Part shown: piece by piece, positions 36,381 through 44,808 of the stretch
Layout of the letters: each line of letters begins with the position of its first letter
How positions within the stretch are numbered: the stretch's first letter is position 1
Source of the DNA: JAXLYE01 sp046351595
GTDB taxonomy: Bacteria; Myxococcota_A; Polyangia; Palsa-1104; JAEUJZ01
Direction of reading: 5' to 3'
DNA length: 64,000 nt
Assembly: GCA_046351595.1 (NCBI GenBank)
Contig: JAXLYE010000003.1
Location: 930,001-994,000 of the forward strand
Notes under the pieces: model-generated
What the model saw: the letters and a program-made list of their open reading frames with translations, nothing else
Databases searched by the model: none
Told to the model about the DNA's origin: nothing
Position numbers and translations under genes: made by a program

Positions 36381-36590
36381 CTAGTGCTTGCCGGCCGGGG
36401 CGCCGCTCTTGGCGTCCTCGGTCTTGGCCGGCGGAGCGTCGGTCTTCTTGTCGTCCGTCTTCGCCGGCGCGGTCTTGTCGTCCTTGGCCGGCGCCGGGGT
36501 CGTGGCCGGGGCGGGCGCGGCGGCCTGCGCCACGGCGACGGTGCCAAACGCCAGCGTGCTGAGCAGGGCGACGAAGATCTTCTTGTTCAT
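36381..36590 (-). CDS. Small secreted Ala/Lys/Pro-rich protein
   Basis: This 69-residue product starts at ATG 36590 after GGAGACC; an overlapping GTG three bases upstream is possible. A clear signal peptide (residues 2-22, ending AVAQA) leads into a low-complexity tail: a Pro-Ala segment, then PAKTDDKKTD and PAKTEDAKSG near-repeats, ending in GKH. It contains no Cys, so it is not a lipoprotein. The mature part should be disordered and soluble in the periplasm. It has its own gap of about 220 bases upstream and a hairpin downstream, so it is probably expressed alone. I do not recognise a family. Similar short AAPAPA-type secreted proteins are common in this phylum. Confidence 0.65.
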   Translation of the reverse strand: MNKKIFVALLSTLAFGTVAVAQAAAPAPATTPAPAKDDKTAPAKTDDKKTDAPPAKTEDAKSGAPAGKH

Positions 36591-36719
36591 CACGGTCTCC
36601 TTTGTTTGCAGGTCGTGACCGGGCCAGGCGCGCGGCCTGACCGGGTTCAGACAAGCTCAGGAGCACTCGTTGTGCCACGCCCGGTTTCCGTCGAGGAGGG
36701 AGCGGCCTTCGGGCCGTGA

Positions 36720-36800
36720 TCGGGAATCGATCCCGAAAGCATCGGCAAAATTTCCCGATTCCTGTCGGCCGCCGTCCCGGGCGTTCGGGAAAATTTCCTC
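36720..36800. promoter_or_regulatory. Repeated CGGGAA/TTCCCG dyads after the NtrC gene
   Basis: A perfect hairpin TCGGGA-ATCGA-TCCCGA lies at 36720-36736. It is followed by AAAATTTCCCGATTCC (from about 36757) and TTCGGGAAAATTTCC (from about 36784), which are near inverse copies. The same core recurs upstream of the NtrC gene at 38397. The arms may form the 3' hairpin of the NtrC transcript or bind a regulator. Confidence 0.5.
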
Positions 36801-36811
36801 GGCCGGTGGAG

Positions 36812-38269
36812 CTAGATCTGCGCCGCCCGGCGGTCCTTGCCCACCTGACCGTCCTTGCCGTCCCGGCCGTCCTTGCCGTCCCGGCCGTCCCGGGCCTCGC
36901 GCTCGGGCTCGGGCTTCTCGTCGGAGAGCCAGTTATACAGGGTCTTGACGTCGACGCCGAGCTTCTCGGCGGCCTGGCCGCGGTGGCCGCCGACCTGCGC
37001 CAGCGCCCAGGCCGCGTAGCGCCGCTGGATGACGCGGATCGGCAGGATGCCGCTGTCCAGCGCGAACGGCGAGCTGCCCACTTGAGGCCGCAGGTTCGAC
37101 GGCAGATCCGCGAGCCCCACCTCCTCGGAGCGCCCGAGCACGACCAGCCGCTCGAGCACGTGCGAGAGCTCGCGGACGTTGCCGGGCCACTCGTGCTCGA
37201 CGAGCCGCTGCATTACATCGGGCCCTATGCGCTTGACCGGCGACTGCGGGTGGCGCGCCAAGAGCTCGCGCAGGAAGTGCGCGCACAAGAGCGGGATGTC
37301 CTCGCGCCGGTTGCGCAGCGCCGGCAGCGACACCGAGATCACGTCCAGCCGGTAGTACAGATCCTCGCGGAAGCGGCCGGCCTTGACCGCCTCGCGCAGG
37401 TCGCAGTGGGTGGCGGCGATGATGCGGACGTTGACCCGCTGCGGGCGGTTGGCGCCGACGGGGCGGACCAGTCCCTCCTCGAGCACGTGCAGGAGCTTGA
37501 CCTGCAGCGCCGGCGGCAGGTCGCCGATCTCGTCGAGGAACAGGATGCCGCCGTCGGCCTCGGCGAGCAGGCCCTTGCGCGTCTGCGTGGCGCCGGTGAA
37601 CGCGCCCTTCTCGTGCCCGAACAGCTCACTCTCCAGCAGGTTCTCGGGCAGCGCGCCGCAGTTCAGCGAGACGAACGGCCCGCCGGCGCGCGTGCTCTCG
37701 GCGTGCACGACGCGCGCGAACAAGCTCTTGCCGGTTCCGGTCTCGCCGCCGATGAGCAGCGGCACGTCGGCGCCCGCGACCCGATCGAGCAGCTCGAGCA
37801 GCGCCACAAGGGCCGGGCTCTGGCCGGTGAGGGCGGTGCGCCCGTTCTTCTCGCGCAGGGTCGCGCGCAGCGCCGTGGCCTCGCGCCGCACCCGCGCCTC
37901 GTCGAGCGCACGCGCGAGGAAGATCAAGAGCTCCTCCAGCTTGAAGGGCTTGGTCAGGTAGTGCGCGGCGCCCTGGCGGATCGACTCGATGGCGCTGTCG
38001 ATGGCGCCGTGCGCGGTCATGATCAGCACCGGCCGCTCGGGCGCCTGGCGGCGCGACTGCGAGAGCAGGGCCAGCCCGTCGAGGTCCGGCATGCGCAGGT
38101 CGGTGACCAGGGCGTCGAACGGCTCGCGCAGCAGCAGCGCCGCCGCCTTCTTGCCCGAGCCGACGGGCACGGCGTCGAAGCCGTGGTCGGCGAGCCCCTC
38201 GGACAGGGTCTCGGCCATGGCCAGGTGATCGTCTACGACAAGGACGCGGGGCCGGCGTTCGTTCGGCAT
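36812..38269 (-). CDS. NtrC-type sigma-54 response regulator
   Basis: This 485-residue activator starts at ATG 38269, with GAGGAAG three bases before. The receiver domain (residues 7-120) has the acidic pair VVDDH and phospho-acceptor D57 (VTDLRMPD). The AAA+ domain (about residues 140-380) has Walker A GGETGTGKS, the sigma-54 contact loop GAFTGA and the Walker B segment ILFLDEIGDL. A Fis-type HTH follows (about 415-455, QAAEKLGVDVKTLYNWL). The last 25 residues are a run of Gly-x-y triplets (RDGKDG repeats), which is unusual for this family. No cognate kinase is adjacent. The gene is divergent from the efflux operon, so control of that operon is plausible but not shown; I see no good -24/-12 promoter there. 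Confidence 0.92.
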   Translation of the reverse strand: MPNERRPRVLVVDDHLAMAETLSEGLADHGFDAVPVGSGKKAAALLLREPFDALVTDLRMPDLDGLALLSQSRRQAPERPVLIMTAHGAIDSAIESIRQGAAHYLTKPFKLEELLIFLARALDEARVRREATALRATLREKNGRTALTGQSPALVALLELLDRVAGADVPLLIGGETGTGKSLFARVVHAESTRAGGPFVSLNCGALPENLLESELFGHEKGAFTGATQTRKGLLAEADGGILFLDEIGDLPPALQVKLLHVLEEGLVRPVGANRPQRVNVRIIAATHCDLREAVKAGRFREDLYYRLDVISVSLPALRNRREDIPLLCAHFLRELLARHPQSPVKRIGPDVMQRLVEHEWPGNVRELSHVLERLVVLGRSEEVGLADLPSNLRPQVGSSPFALDSGILPIRVIQRRYAAWALAQVGGHRGQAAEKLGVDVKTLYNWLSDEKPEPEREARDGRDGKDGRDGKDGQVGKDRRAAQI

Positions 38270-38396
38270 GTTCTTCCTCGGGAGGCGGGGTTCCTGCCTG
38301 CGCGACATGAATGAGCAAGCCGCGAGCCAACCACGCCTTCGTCTGAGAACGTGCAGCGGGTGCAGTTCGTGACACGCAGGTGTTAAAGCCTGGCAC

Positions 38397-38411
38397 GGGA
38401 AATATTCCCGA
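38397..38411. promoter_or_regulatory. Palindrome upstream of the NtrC gene
   Basis: CGGGAA-ATA-TTCCCG is a perfect dyad 128 bases upstream of the NtrC start, in the divergent region shared with the efflux operon. It shares TTCCCGATTC with the copies at the far end of the NtrC gene, so it may be a binding site for this regulator. Confidence 0.5.
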
Positions 38412-38570
38412 TTCGCGCAGAAATGTTTCCTGAGCTGGCGGGCGCCGCGCGCCGACGGGAGGCGGGTTTCGACGGGGAGCGGCGTCCGGGCGCGTGGGAT
38501 CCGCCTGGCATGTCGCGTGCACAACCCAGCGGTTCATCGGACCCAACAAGGGATCCATCGGACCCAGGAC

Positions 38571-40028
38571 ATGATGAGACGACGTCTTCCCAAGCTCATC
38601 CTCGGCTGCGTTTGTTCACTCGGGGGGCCCGCGGCTGCCGGCGCGCAGACCCTCGGCCCGCCGGCCCCGCCCGGCCCCGCCGCTGCGGCGTCCGCGAGCG
38701 GCGCACCCCCCGCTGCCCGCACCGGCGCCGCCGCGATCTCGCTGCCCGACGCGCTGGCCTACGCCGCCGCGCACCAGCCGTCGCTGCAGGCGGCGCAGGC
38801 GCGGATCGAGGTGGCGCGGCGCGGCGCGTCCGTGGTGCGCGCGGAGTGGCTGCCGCAGCTCGGCGGCACGGCGCAGCTGTTCGGCGGGACGATGAACAAC
38901 ACCACGGCGATGTTCTTGGGCGTGCGCACGATGGACCTGCCGCGCATCGGCGCCAGCCGGACCTCGTCGGATGCCGCCTGGAGCGACGCGTACCCGTCCA
39001 CGCTCGTCGGCATCGGCCTGCGCCAGACGGTGTTCGACTTCGGCCGCATCGCCGCACAGGCCGCGGTCGCGGATCACGAGGTGCGCTTCGCGTCGCACCG
39101 CGCCGATCTCGAGCGGCTGGAGCTCGGGCTGCAGATCGAGAGCGCGTACTACGCGGTGCTCGCGGCGAAGGCGGTGGAGCGTGCGGCCACCGACGCCTAT
39201 ACGCGCGCCGCGCTGCGCCTGGACATGGTCAAGGCCGGGGTCGAGCGCGGCCTGCGCCCGCCCATCGACCTGACGCGCGCCGAGGCGGATCGGACGCGCT
39301 TTGACGTCGGCCGCACGCGCGCCCGCGGCAACATCGAGCTGGCGCAGGCGCAGCTCGCCGCCGCGATCGGGTGGGGCGAGCCGCTGCTCGACGCGATGGA
39401 CGTGACGCTCGATGCGGACACGCCGCTGCCGCCGCTCGGCGAGGCGCTGCGCAGCGCGGTCGAGCAGGATCCGGCGGTGCGCGCCGGGCTCGCGCGGCTG
39501 TTGCAGCAGCAGGCGATCACGCGCGCGACCGCGATGCAGCTGGTGCCGAGCCTGCAGCTCACCGCCAGCCTGAGCGGGCGCGCCGGCGGCACGCCGACGA
39601 GCTCGGGCCCCTCGGGCAGCTCGGGCTGGGTGCCCGAGGTCGCCAACTGGGACGTCGGCGTGGTGCTGTCGGTGCCGATGTTCGACGGCGTGCTGCTGGC
39701 GCGCCGCGCCCAGAGCCAGGCGCAGGAGGCGGTGCTGCAGCACGAGGTCGATGCGCTGCGGCGCGGCGTGCTGGCCGGCGTGCAGCGCGCGTACACCAGC
39801 TTCCAGGTCGCGCGGGATGCGCTGCGCGCGCTGATCATGGCCGCCGGCGCCGCGCGCAGGAACTACGACCAGGCCAGCGCCCGCTTCCGCGCCGGCCTGG
39901 CCACCAGCGTCGAGCTGGCCGACGCCGAGGCGCTGCGCACCGAGGCCGAGATCCAGCTCGCGGTCGGCCGCTTCGAGATCGCGCGCAGCCGCGCCCTGTT
40001 CAACCGCGCCCTGGCGGCCGGTCTTTAA
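38571..40028 (+). CDS. TolC-like outer-membrane efflux protein
   Basis: This protein of about 485 residues starts at ATG 38571 or the adjacent ATG 38574, with CCAGGA just upstream. A signal peptide (residues 8-26, ending AGA) is followed by an Ala/Pro-rich stretch. Two outer-membrane efflux (OEP) repeats then carry long amphipathic helices, such as LPDALAYAAAHQPSLQAAQA and RRNYDQASARFRAGLATSVE. Trimeric TolC proteins form the exit duct of tripartite pumps across the outer membrane. It is followed 21 bases later by the membrane-fusion protein and then by the RND pump, making a complete export operon. A short Gly/Ser insert (GTPTSSGPSGSSG) lies between strands in repeat two. The transported substrates are unknown. 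Confidence 0.9.
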   Translation: MMRRRLPKLILGCVCSLGGPAAAGAQTLGPPAPPGPAAAASASGAPPAARTGAAAISLPDALAYAAAHQPSLQAAQARIEVARRGASVVRAEWLPQLGGTAQLFGGTMNNTTAMFLGVRTMDLPRIGASRTSSDAAWSDAYPSTLVGIGLRQTVFDFGRIAAQAAVADHEVRFASHRADLERLELGLQIESAYYAVLAAKAVERAATDAYTRAALRLDMVKAGVERGLRPPIDLTRAEADRTRFDVGRTRARGNIELAQAQLAAAIGWGEPLLDAMDVTLDADTPLPPLGEALRSAVEQDPAVRAGLARLLQQQAITRATAMQLVPSLQLTASLSGRAGGTPTSSGPSGSSGWVPEVANWDVGVVLSVPMFDGVLLARRAQSQAQEAVLQHEVDALRRGVLAGVQRAYTSFQVARDALRALIMAAGAARRNYDQASARFRAGLATSVELADAEALRTEAEIQLAVGRFEIARSRALFNRALAAGL

Positions 40029-40049
40029 CCCCGTTCCTTCGAGGTCTCC

Positions 40050-41243
40050 ATGTCCCTCCCGCGTGCCTCCCAGAACGCATCCAAGGTCCGCGTCCCCTTG
40101 ATCCTCGGCGGCGGTGTCGTGCTGATCGTCGGGCTGATGATCCTGCTCGTTTGGCGCTCGCGCGCGCAGAGCAACCAGGTCGCGCTCGAGTCGATGCCCA
40201 AGGGCGTCACCACCACCGCGGCGCGCGCCGCCAAGTACCGGCCGTCGCGTCGCTACGTCGGCACGGTCGCGCCGTGGCTGGAGGCGCGCATCGGGCCGCA
40301 GATGACCTCCGCGTATGTCGACACCGTGCTGGTGCGCCCCGGCGATCGGGTCAAGCGCGGGCAGGTGCTGGCGACGCTCGACTGCCGCAACGCCTCGGAG
40401 CAGAGCCGGGCGCTGGCGATGCAGGCGCGCGCGCTGTCCACGACGCAGGAGGCGATCGCCAAGGAGAGCAGCCGCGTCTCGGGCCTGCTGCAGGGCGGCT
40501 ACGTCTCGCCCAACGAGGTCGATCGGCGCATGGCCGAGAGCGCGAGCAAGCAGGCCGAGCTCCTCGCCGCCAACGCCCGCCTGGCGCGCGCCTCGCTGGA
40601 GGTCGACGACTGCGTGCTGCACGCGCCGTTTGACGCCGAGGTCGCGGACCGCTTCCTCGATCCCGGCGCGTTCGCGCGGCCCGGCTCGCCGGTCCTCTCG
40701 ATCGTCGAGCGCGAGCAGGTGCGGATCGTGGTGGACGTGCCCGAAACCGACTTCGCGGTGGTGGCGGAGGGTGCGGAGGCGCGGCTCCGGTTCCTCGCGC
40801 TCGGCACCTCGCAGGTCGGGCGCATCACCCGCCGCGCGCCGGCCGCGGACAGCGGCACGCGCACCGTGCACGCCGAGATCGATCTGCTCGATGCGCAGCG
40901 CAAGATCCCGGTCGGCACGACGGCGGAGCTCGTGCTCGACGTCGGCGAGCCGGTGGACGCGGCCGAGATCCCGCTGCGCGCGGCCGCGGTGCGCGGCGAC
41001 AGCGCGACGCTGTTCGTGCTGGACGGCGAGGTCGCGCGCAAGCGCAAGGTGCCGGTGCTGGGCGAGGCCGAGGGCGGCCTGTTCGTCTCGCGCGAGGCGG
41101 TCAAGCCCGGCGAGCAGGTCGTGGTCGAAGGGCGCGCGCTCTTGCAGGACGGCGACCGCGTCGCGGCCAAGCTCGATGCGGCGCCACCGGCCGCTGCGCC
41201 CGCCGCTGCGCCCGCCGCTGCGGCCAAGGAGGCCCGCCCATGA
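40050..41243 (+). CDS. RND efflux periplasmic adaptor (MFP)
   Basis: This 397-residue adaptor of the HlyD/AcrA family has an N-terminal helix (about residues 14-36, LILGGGVVLIVGLMILL) that anchors it in the inner membrane. The lipoyl/barrel-sandwich half-motif VLVRPGDRVKRGQVLATLDCR (about 90-112) is followed by an alpha-hairpin (about 115-175). The second half-motif ends in LHAPFDAEV. A beta-barrel domain (about 225-300) and a membrane-proximal domain follow, then a Pro/Ala tail (PAAAPAAAP). The adaptor links the RND pump to TolC. Its stop overlaps the pump start by four bases. Together with the gene before it this completes a standard tripartite efflux operon. Confidence 0.9.
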   Translation: MSLPRASQNASKVRVPLILGGGVVLIVGLMILLVWRSRAQSNQVALESMPKGVTTTAARAAKYRPSRRYVGTVAPWLEARIGPQMTSAYVDTVLVRPGDRVKRGQVLATLDCRNASEQSRALAMQARALSTTQEAIAKESSRVSGLLQGGYVSPNEVDRRMAESASKQAELLAANARLARASLEVDDCVLHAPFDAEVADRFLDPGAFARPGSPVLSIVEREQVRIVVDVPETDFAVVAEGAEARLRFLALGTSQVGRITRRAPAADSGTRTVHAEIDLLDAQRKIPVGTTAELVLDVGEPVDAAEIPLRAAAVRGDSATLFVLDGEVARKRKVPVLGEAEGGLFVSREAVKPGEQVVVEGRALLQDGDRVAAKLDAAPPAAAPAAAPAAAAKEARP

Positions 41244-44200
41244 CGCGCCTGTCGTTGAAGAACCCGATCGCGATCCTCATGATCAGCCTGGCGCTGATCG
41301 TGTTCGCGGGCGTCGTGGTGCCGCGCCTGTCGATCGACACCTTCCCCGAGCTCACGCCGCCGGTGCTGGTCGTCGGCACGCTGGCGCCCGGCCTGGGCCC
41401 CAAGGACGTCGAGAAGACCATCACCTGGCGCATCGAGAAGTACGTCAGCGCGACGCCCGGCGTCGATCACGTGCAGAGCCTGTCGCGCAACGACCTGTCC
41501 GTGGTCTTCGTCTGGCTCAAGTGGGGCACGGACCTGAACTCGGCGCAGACGCTGGTGCAGCAGCAGGTGGCGTTCGCGATGGCGGCGGTGCCCAAGTCGC
41601 TCGGCGTGCTGCCGCCGTTCGTGCTGCAGTACGACCCGTCCAACGCGCCGGTGATCCAGATCGCGGTCTCGGGCGAGGGCTTCACCGGGCCGCAGCTTTA
41701 TGACTATGCGCAGAACGTCATCGAGCCGGTGATCGAAGGCATCCCCGGCGTCGCCAGCGCGTCGCCCAACGGCGGCCGGCAGCGCCAGATCAACGTCGTG
41801 GTGGATCCGGTGCGGGCGCAGGCGCGCGGCCTGACCTCGACGGACATCGCCGCCGTGGTCAGCCAGACGACGGCGCTGCTGCCGTCCGGGAAGTTCATCA
41901 ACCCGCGCTTTGACGCCAACGTGTACACCAACGCCGTCCCCGAGCGCGTCAAGGTCATCGGCGACGCGGTGGTGAAGCAGAAGGCCGGGAGGCCGGTGCT
42001 CTTGCGCGACGTGGCGCGCGTCGAAGACGGCGGCGCGCCCGAGACGCAGGCCGTGGCGGTCGACGGGCGCGAGGCGGTGTACCTGAACGTCCTGCGCGTG
42101 CCCGGCGGCAATACGCTGGCGATCGTCGATGCGGTGAAGGACGCGGTGCAGAAGGTGCAGAAGACGCTGCCGCCCGGCATGAAGGTGCGCGCGATCTTCG
42201 ACCAGTCGACGTTCGTGCGCACGAGCTACGAGGGCCTGCGCAAGGAGGTGGTGCAGGCGCTGTTCCTCATCTCGATCGTCATCCTGATCTTTTTGCAGAA
42301 CCTGCGCGCGGTGCTGATCGCGGTGATCTCGATCCCGATCGCGTTCGCGACGATCCTGCTGGTGCTGTACGCGACGGGGCAGACGCTGAACGCGTTCACA
42401 CTCGGCGGGCTGACGCTGGCCATGGGGCCGCTGGTCGACATCTCGGTCGTGGTGCTGGAGTCCGTGCACCGCCACCGCCACGGCAGCCACAGTGAAGAGG
42501 AGGCGGCGCTGCACGGCACCAACGCGGTCGCGCTGCCGGCGCTGGCCGCGACGCTGACCACCATCGCGGTGCTGATCCCGGTGCTCCTGCTGGCGGGCCT
42601 GGCCAAGAAGCTGTTCTCGCCGCTGGCGCTGACGGTGGCGACCGGGATGATCGCGGGCTACGCGGTCAGCATGGCGGTGACGCCGGTGGCGTGCCGGTAC
42701 CTGCTCGGGCACTCCGAGCCGGGCCGGCTGGCGCGCGCGGTCGAGGCGCGCATCCAGCGCCTGGCGGAGTTTTATGTGCGCCTGCTGCGCGCGGCGCTCG
42801 GGTTCCGCGCGCTGCTGATCGCGGCCGCGATCGTGCTGGTCGCGGCGAGCGGCTACGTCGCGTCGCTTCTGCCCAGCACGTTCTTCCCCGAGATCGACGA
42901 GGGCATGGAGCGCATCTATGTCCGCCTCGCGCCCGGCACCTCGCTGCAGGAGGCGCGGCGGCTGGTGCTCGAGATGGGCGACCGCCTGAAGCGCGAGCTG
43001 CCCGCGGGCGAGGTGACGCTGGTGCTGGCCAACATCGGCTCGCCGCAGAACGCGCGCGCGGCGATGAACAGCCCCAACGCCGGCCCGCACATGGGCTTCA
43101 TCCGCCTGGAGCTCAGCGAGGCCGAGCACCGCAAGCACTCGCAGCGCGAGCTGGCGGATCAGGCGCGCGCGCTCCTGACGCGCGACTACCCCGGCGTGAG
43201 CTTCTTGCAGTGGCCCGGCGGCCTGGTCGCCAGCGTCTTCTCCAACGGCTACCTGGCGCCGCTGGTGGTCGAGGTGCGCGGCGACTCGCTCGACGAGCTG
43301 TACGCGCAGTCGCAGGCGATCGCCGAGGTCGCGCGCACGGTGCCGGGCATCCGCGACATCACGCCGCAGCTGCAGATCGACTACCCGGAAGTACGCATCG
43401 AGCTCGATCGCACGCAGGCGGGAATGGTCGGCGTGCAGCTGCGCGGCGCGGCGCAGACCACGCTCGAGGCGACGCTCGGCAACATCAACGCGCCGGGCAT
43501 CTGGGTCGACGGGAGCAACGGCCAGTCCTACTACGTGGTCACCGCGTACGACGGCAAGGCGGTGAGCGATCCGAACCTGCTGGCGCAGGTGCCGGCGCGC
43601 CTGTCGGATCGCGGCCTCGCGGTCTCGCTCGGCGCCTACGGCAAGGTGCGGCGCTCGGTCGGCCCCATCGCCATCGAGCGCAACCAGCTGGAGCGCGCGG
43701 CCACGGTGTTCATGCAGACCGAGGGCCGCGACATCGGCAGCGCCGCGGCGGAGCTGGAGGCCAAGCTGCAGGCCAGCCCCAAGACGCGCAACCTGCGCTT
43801 CCGCTTCGTCGGGCAGGTGGAGCTGATGCGCACCACCTTCGGCGGCCTGGGCGTGGCGATCGGCCTGGCGGTGATGGTGGTGTTCATGATCATGGCGTCG
43901 CAGTTCAAGTCGCTGCGGCTGCCGCTGATCATGCTGCTGTCGATCCCGGGCGCGATCGTGGGCATCGTGCTGGCGCTGTTGGTGGCGGGGCAGGGCTTCT
44001 CGATCACGGCGCTGATGGGCGTGCTCATGGTCGTCGGCATCGCGGTCTCCAACGGAATCCTCCTGGTCGATGCCGCGAACCAGCGCGTGCACAGCGGCGA
44101 GAGCCTGTACGACGCGGTCCTGGGCGCGGCGCGCGTGCGCTTCATCCCCATCGCGATGACCAGCCTGGCGACGATCATTGGCCTTTTGCCGACGGCGCTG

Positions 44201-44410
44201 GGCCTGGAGAAGGGCGCCGAGTCCAACCGCCCGCTGGCGCTGGCCGTCGTCGGCGGCCTGACCACCGCGACGCTCTTGTCGCTGTTCCTGGTGCCGGCGC
44301 TGTTCACGCTGCTGGGCAGGGCGCCGCGGCGCAGTGCGAACGAGGCGCCGCACCCGCCCGAAGGATCGCTGGCCGCAGGCGGCGTAGTCACCGACGCTAC
44401 CGCGACCTAG
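41240..44410 (+). CDS. RND-family efflux pump permease
   Basis: This 1056-residue inner-membrane transporter has the usual AcrB-like length. It has twelve transmembrane helices, with two large periplasmic loops after TM1 and TM7. The conserved TM4 motif reads PLVDISVVVLES, with D400 standing where AcrB has D407; the neighbouring D408 position is Ile. TM10-11 carry ILLVDAANQRVHSGES and ITALMGVLMVVGIAVSNG. The proton-relay pair is therefore reduced to a single Asp, as in some HAE-2/NolG-like pumps. This is the motor of the tripartite pump encoded with the two preceding genes (4-base ATGA overlap). Substrate class (drugs, metals or lipids) is uncertain; CusA-type metal-site methionines are not obvious. 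Confidence 0.92.
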   Translation: MTRLSLKNPIAILMISLALIVFAGVVVPRLSIDTFPELTPPVLVVGTLAPGLGPKDVEKTITWRIEKYVSATPGVDHVQSLSRNDLSVVFVWLKWGTDLNSAQTLVQQQVAFAMAAVPKSLGVLPPFVLQYDPSNAPVIQIAVSGEGFTGPQLYDYAQNVIEPVIEGIPGVASASPNGGRQRQINVVVDPVRAQARGLTSTDIAAVVSQTTALLPSGKFINPRFDANVYTNAVPERVKVIGDAVVKQKAGRPVLLRDVARVEDGGAPETQAVAVDGREAVYLNVLRVPGGNTLAIVDAVKDAVQKVQKTLPPGMKVRAIFDQSTFVRTSYEGLRKEVVQALFLISIVILIFLQNLRAVLIAVISIPIAFATILLVLYATGQTLNAFTLGGLTLAMGPLVDISVVVLESVHRHRHGSHSEEEAALHGTNAVALPALAATLTTIAVLIPVLLLAGLAKKLFSPLALTVATGMIAGYAVSMAVTPVACRYLLGHSEPGRLARAVEARIQRLAEFYVRLLRAALGFRALLIAAAIVLVAASGYVASLLPSTFFPEIDEGMERIYVRLAPGTSLQEARRLVLEMGDRLKRELPAGEVTLVLANIGSPQNARAAMNSPNAGPHMGFIRLELSEAEHRKHSQRELADQARALLTRDYPGVSFLQWPGGLVASVFSNGYLAPLVVEVRGDSLDELYAQSQAIAEVARTVPGIRDITPQLQIDYPEVRIELDRTQAGMVGVQLRGAAQTTLEATLGNINAPGIWVDGSNGQSYYVVTAYDGKAVSDPNLLAQVPARLSDRGLAVSLGAYGKVRRSVGPIAIERNQLERAATVFMQTEGRDIGSAAAELEAKLQASPKTRNLRFRFVGQVELMRTTFGGLGVAIGLAVMVVFMIMASQFKSLRLPLIMLLSIPGAIVGIVLALLVAGQGFSITALMGVLMVVGIAVSNGILLVDAANQRVHSGESLYDAVLGAARVRFIPIAMTSLATIIGLLPTALGLEKGAESNRPLALAVVGGLTTATLLSLFLVPALFTLLGRAPRRSANEAPHPPEGSLAAGGVVTDATAT

Positions 44411-44581
44411 CGCGCACTGCGATGGGCAGCCGCGCGCAGCCCGCCCGGCGCCGCCCAGAAGTCCCCGGCCCCTTCCTTCCTCCTTTCCGCACGCCGCGCG
44501 CACGCGATTCATTCGACGGAGAGCGCGGCGCCGACCTCATCGGGCTGAAGGTCCCGCCCCGCACGCCCCGGCGCTGACTCG

Positions 44582-44599
44582 GCGGATCCAGAGATCCGC
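44582..44599 (+). terminator. Hairpin after the efflux operon
   Basis: A perfect 7-base stem (GCGGATC/GATCCGC) with the loop CAGA lies 172 bases past the pump stop. The surrounding 398-base gap (44411-44808) contains no convincing gene. The stem lacks a U-tract, so its activity is uncertain. Confidence 0.45.
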
Positions 44600-44808
44600 G
44601 GACCGGTTCGGTGCGCTGTGCGGCGCGGGCACCGGGCCGCGGCCGTGAGCGATGCGGAGAGGCGCGGCGACCGCCTGCAGCGCCTCGACCTCGTCGGGAG
44701 CTCGGCTGCCCAGTCGCCCGGGCGGAGCCGGACAAGCGGCGGCGCAACGGATTTTGCGACGAGCACCGGCTGCTGGGTCGATAAGATGGCGCCGCCCAGG
44801 AGGAGCCC

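Noticed and set aside
38390..38411. Possible sigma-54 promoter near the NtrC and efflux genes
   Set aside because: TGGCACGG has a GG-like -24 element, but the spacing and the -12 element (TTCC in place of TTGC) do not fit.
40499..44512. A 1337-codon open frame on the - strand
   Set aside because: It is antisense to the efflux genes, His/Arg/Gln-rich and with no recognisable domain. The + strand carries complete RND and adaptor families.
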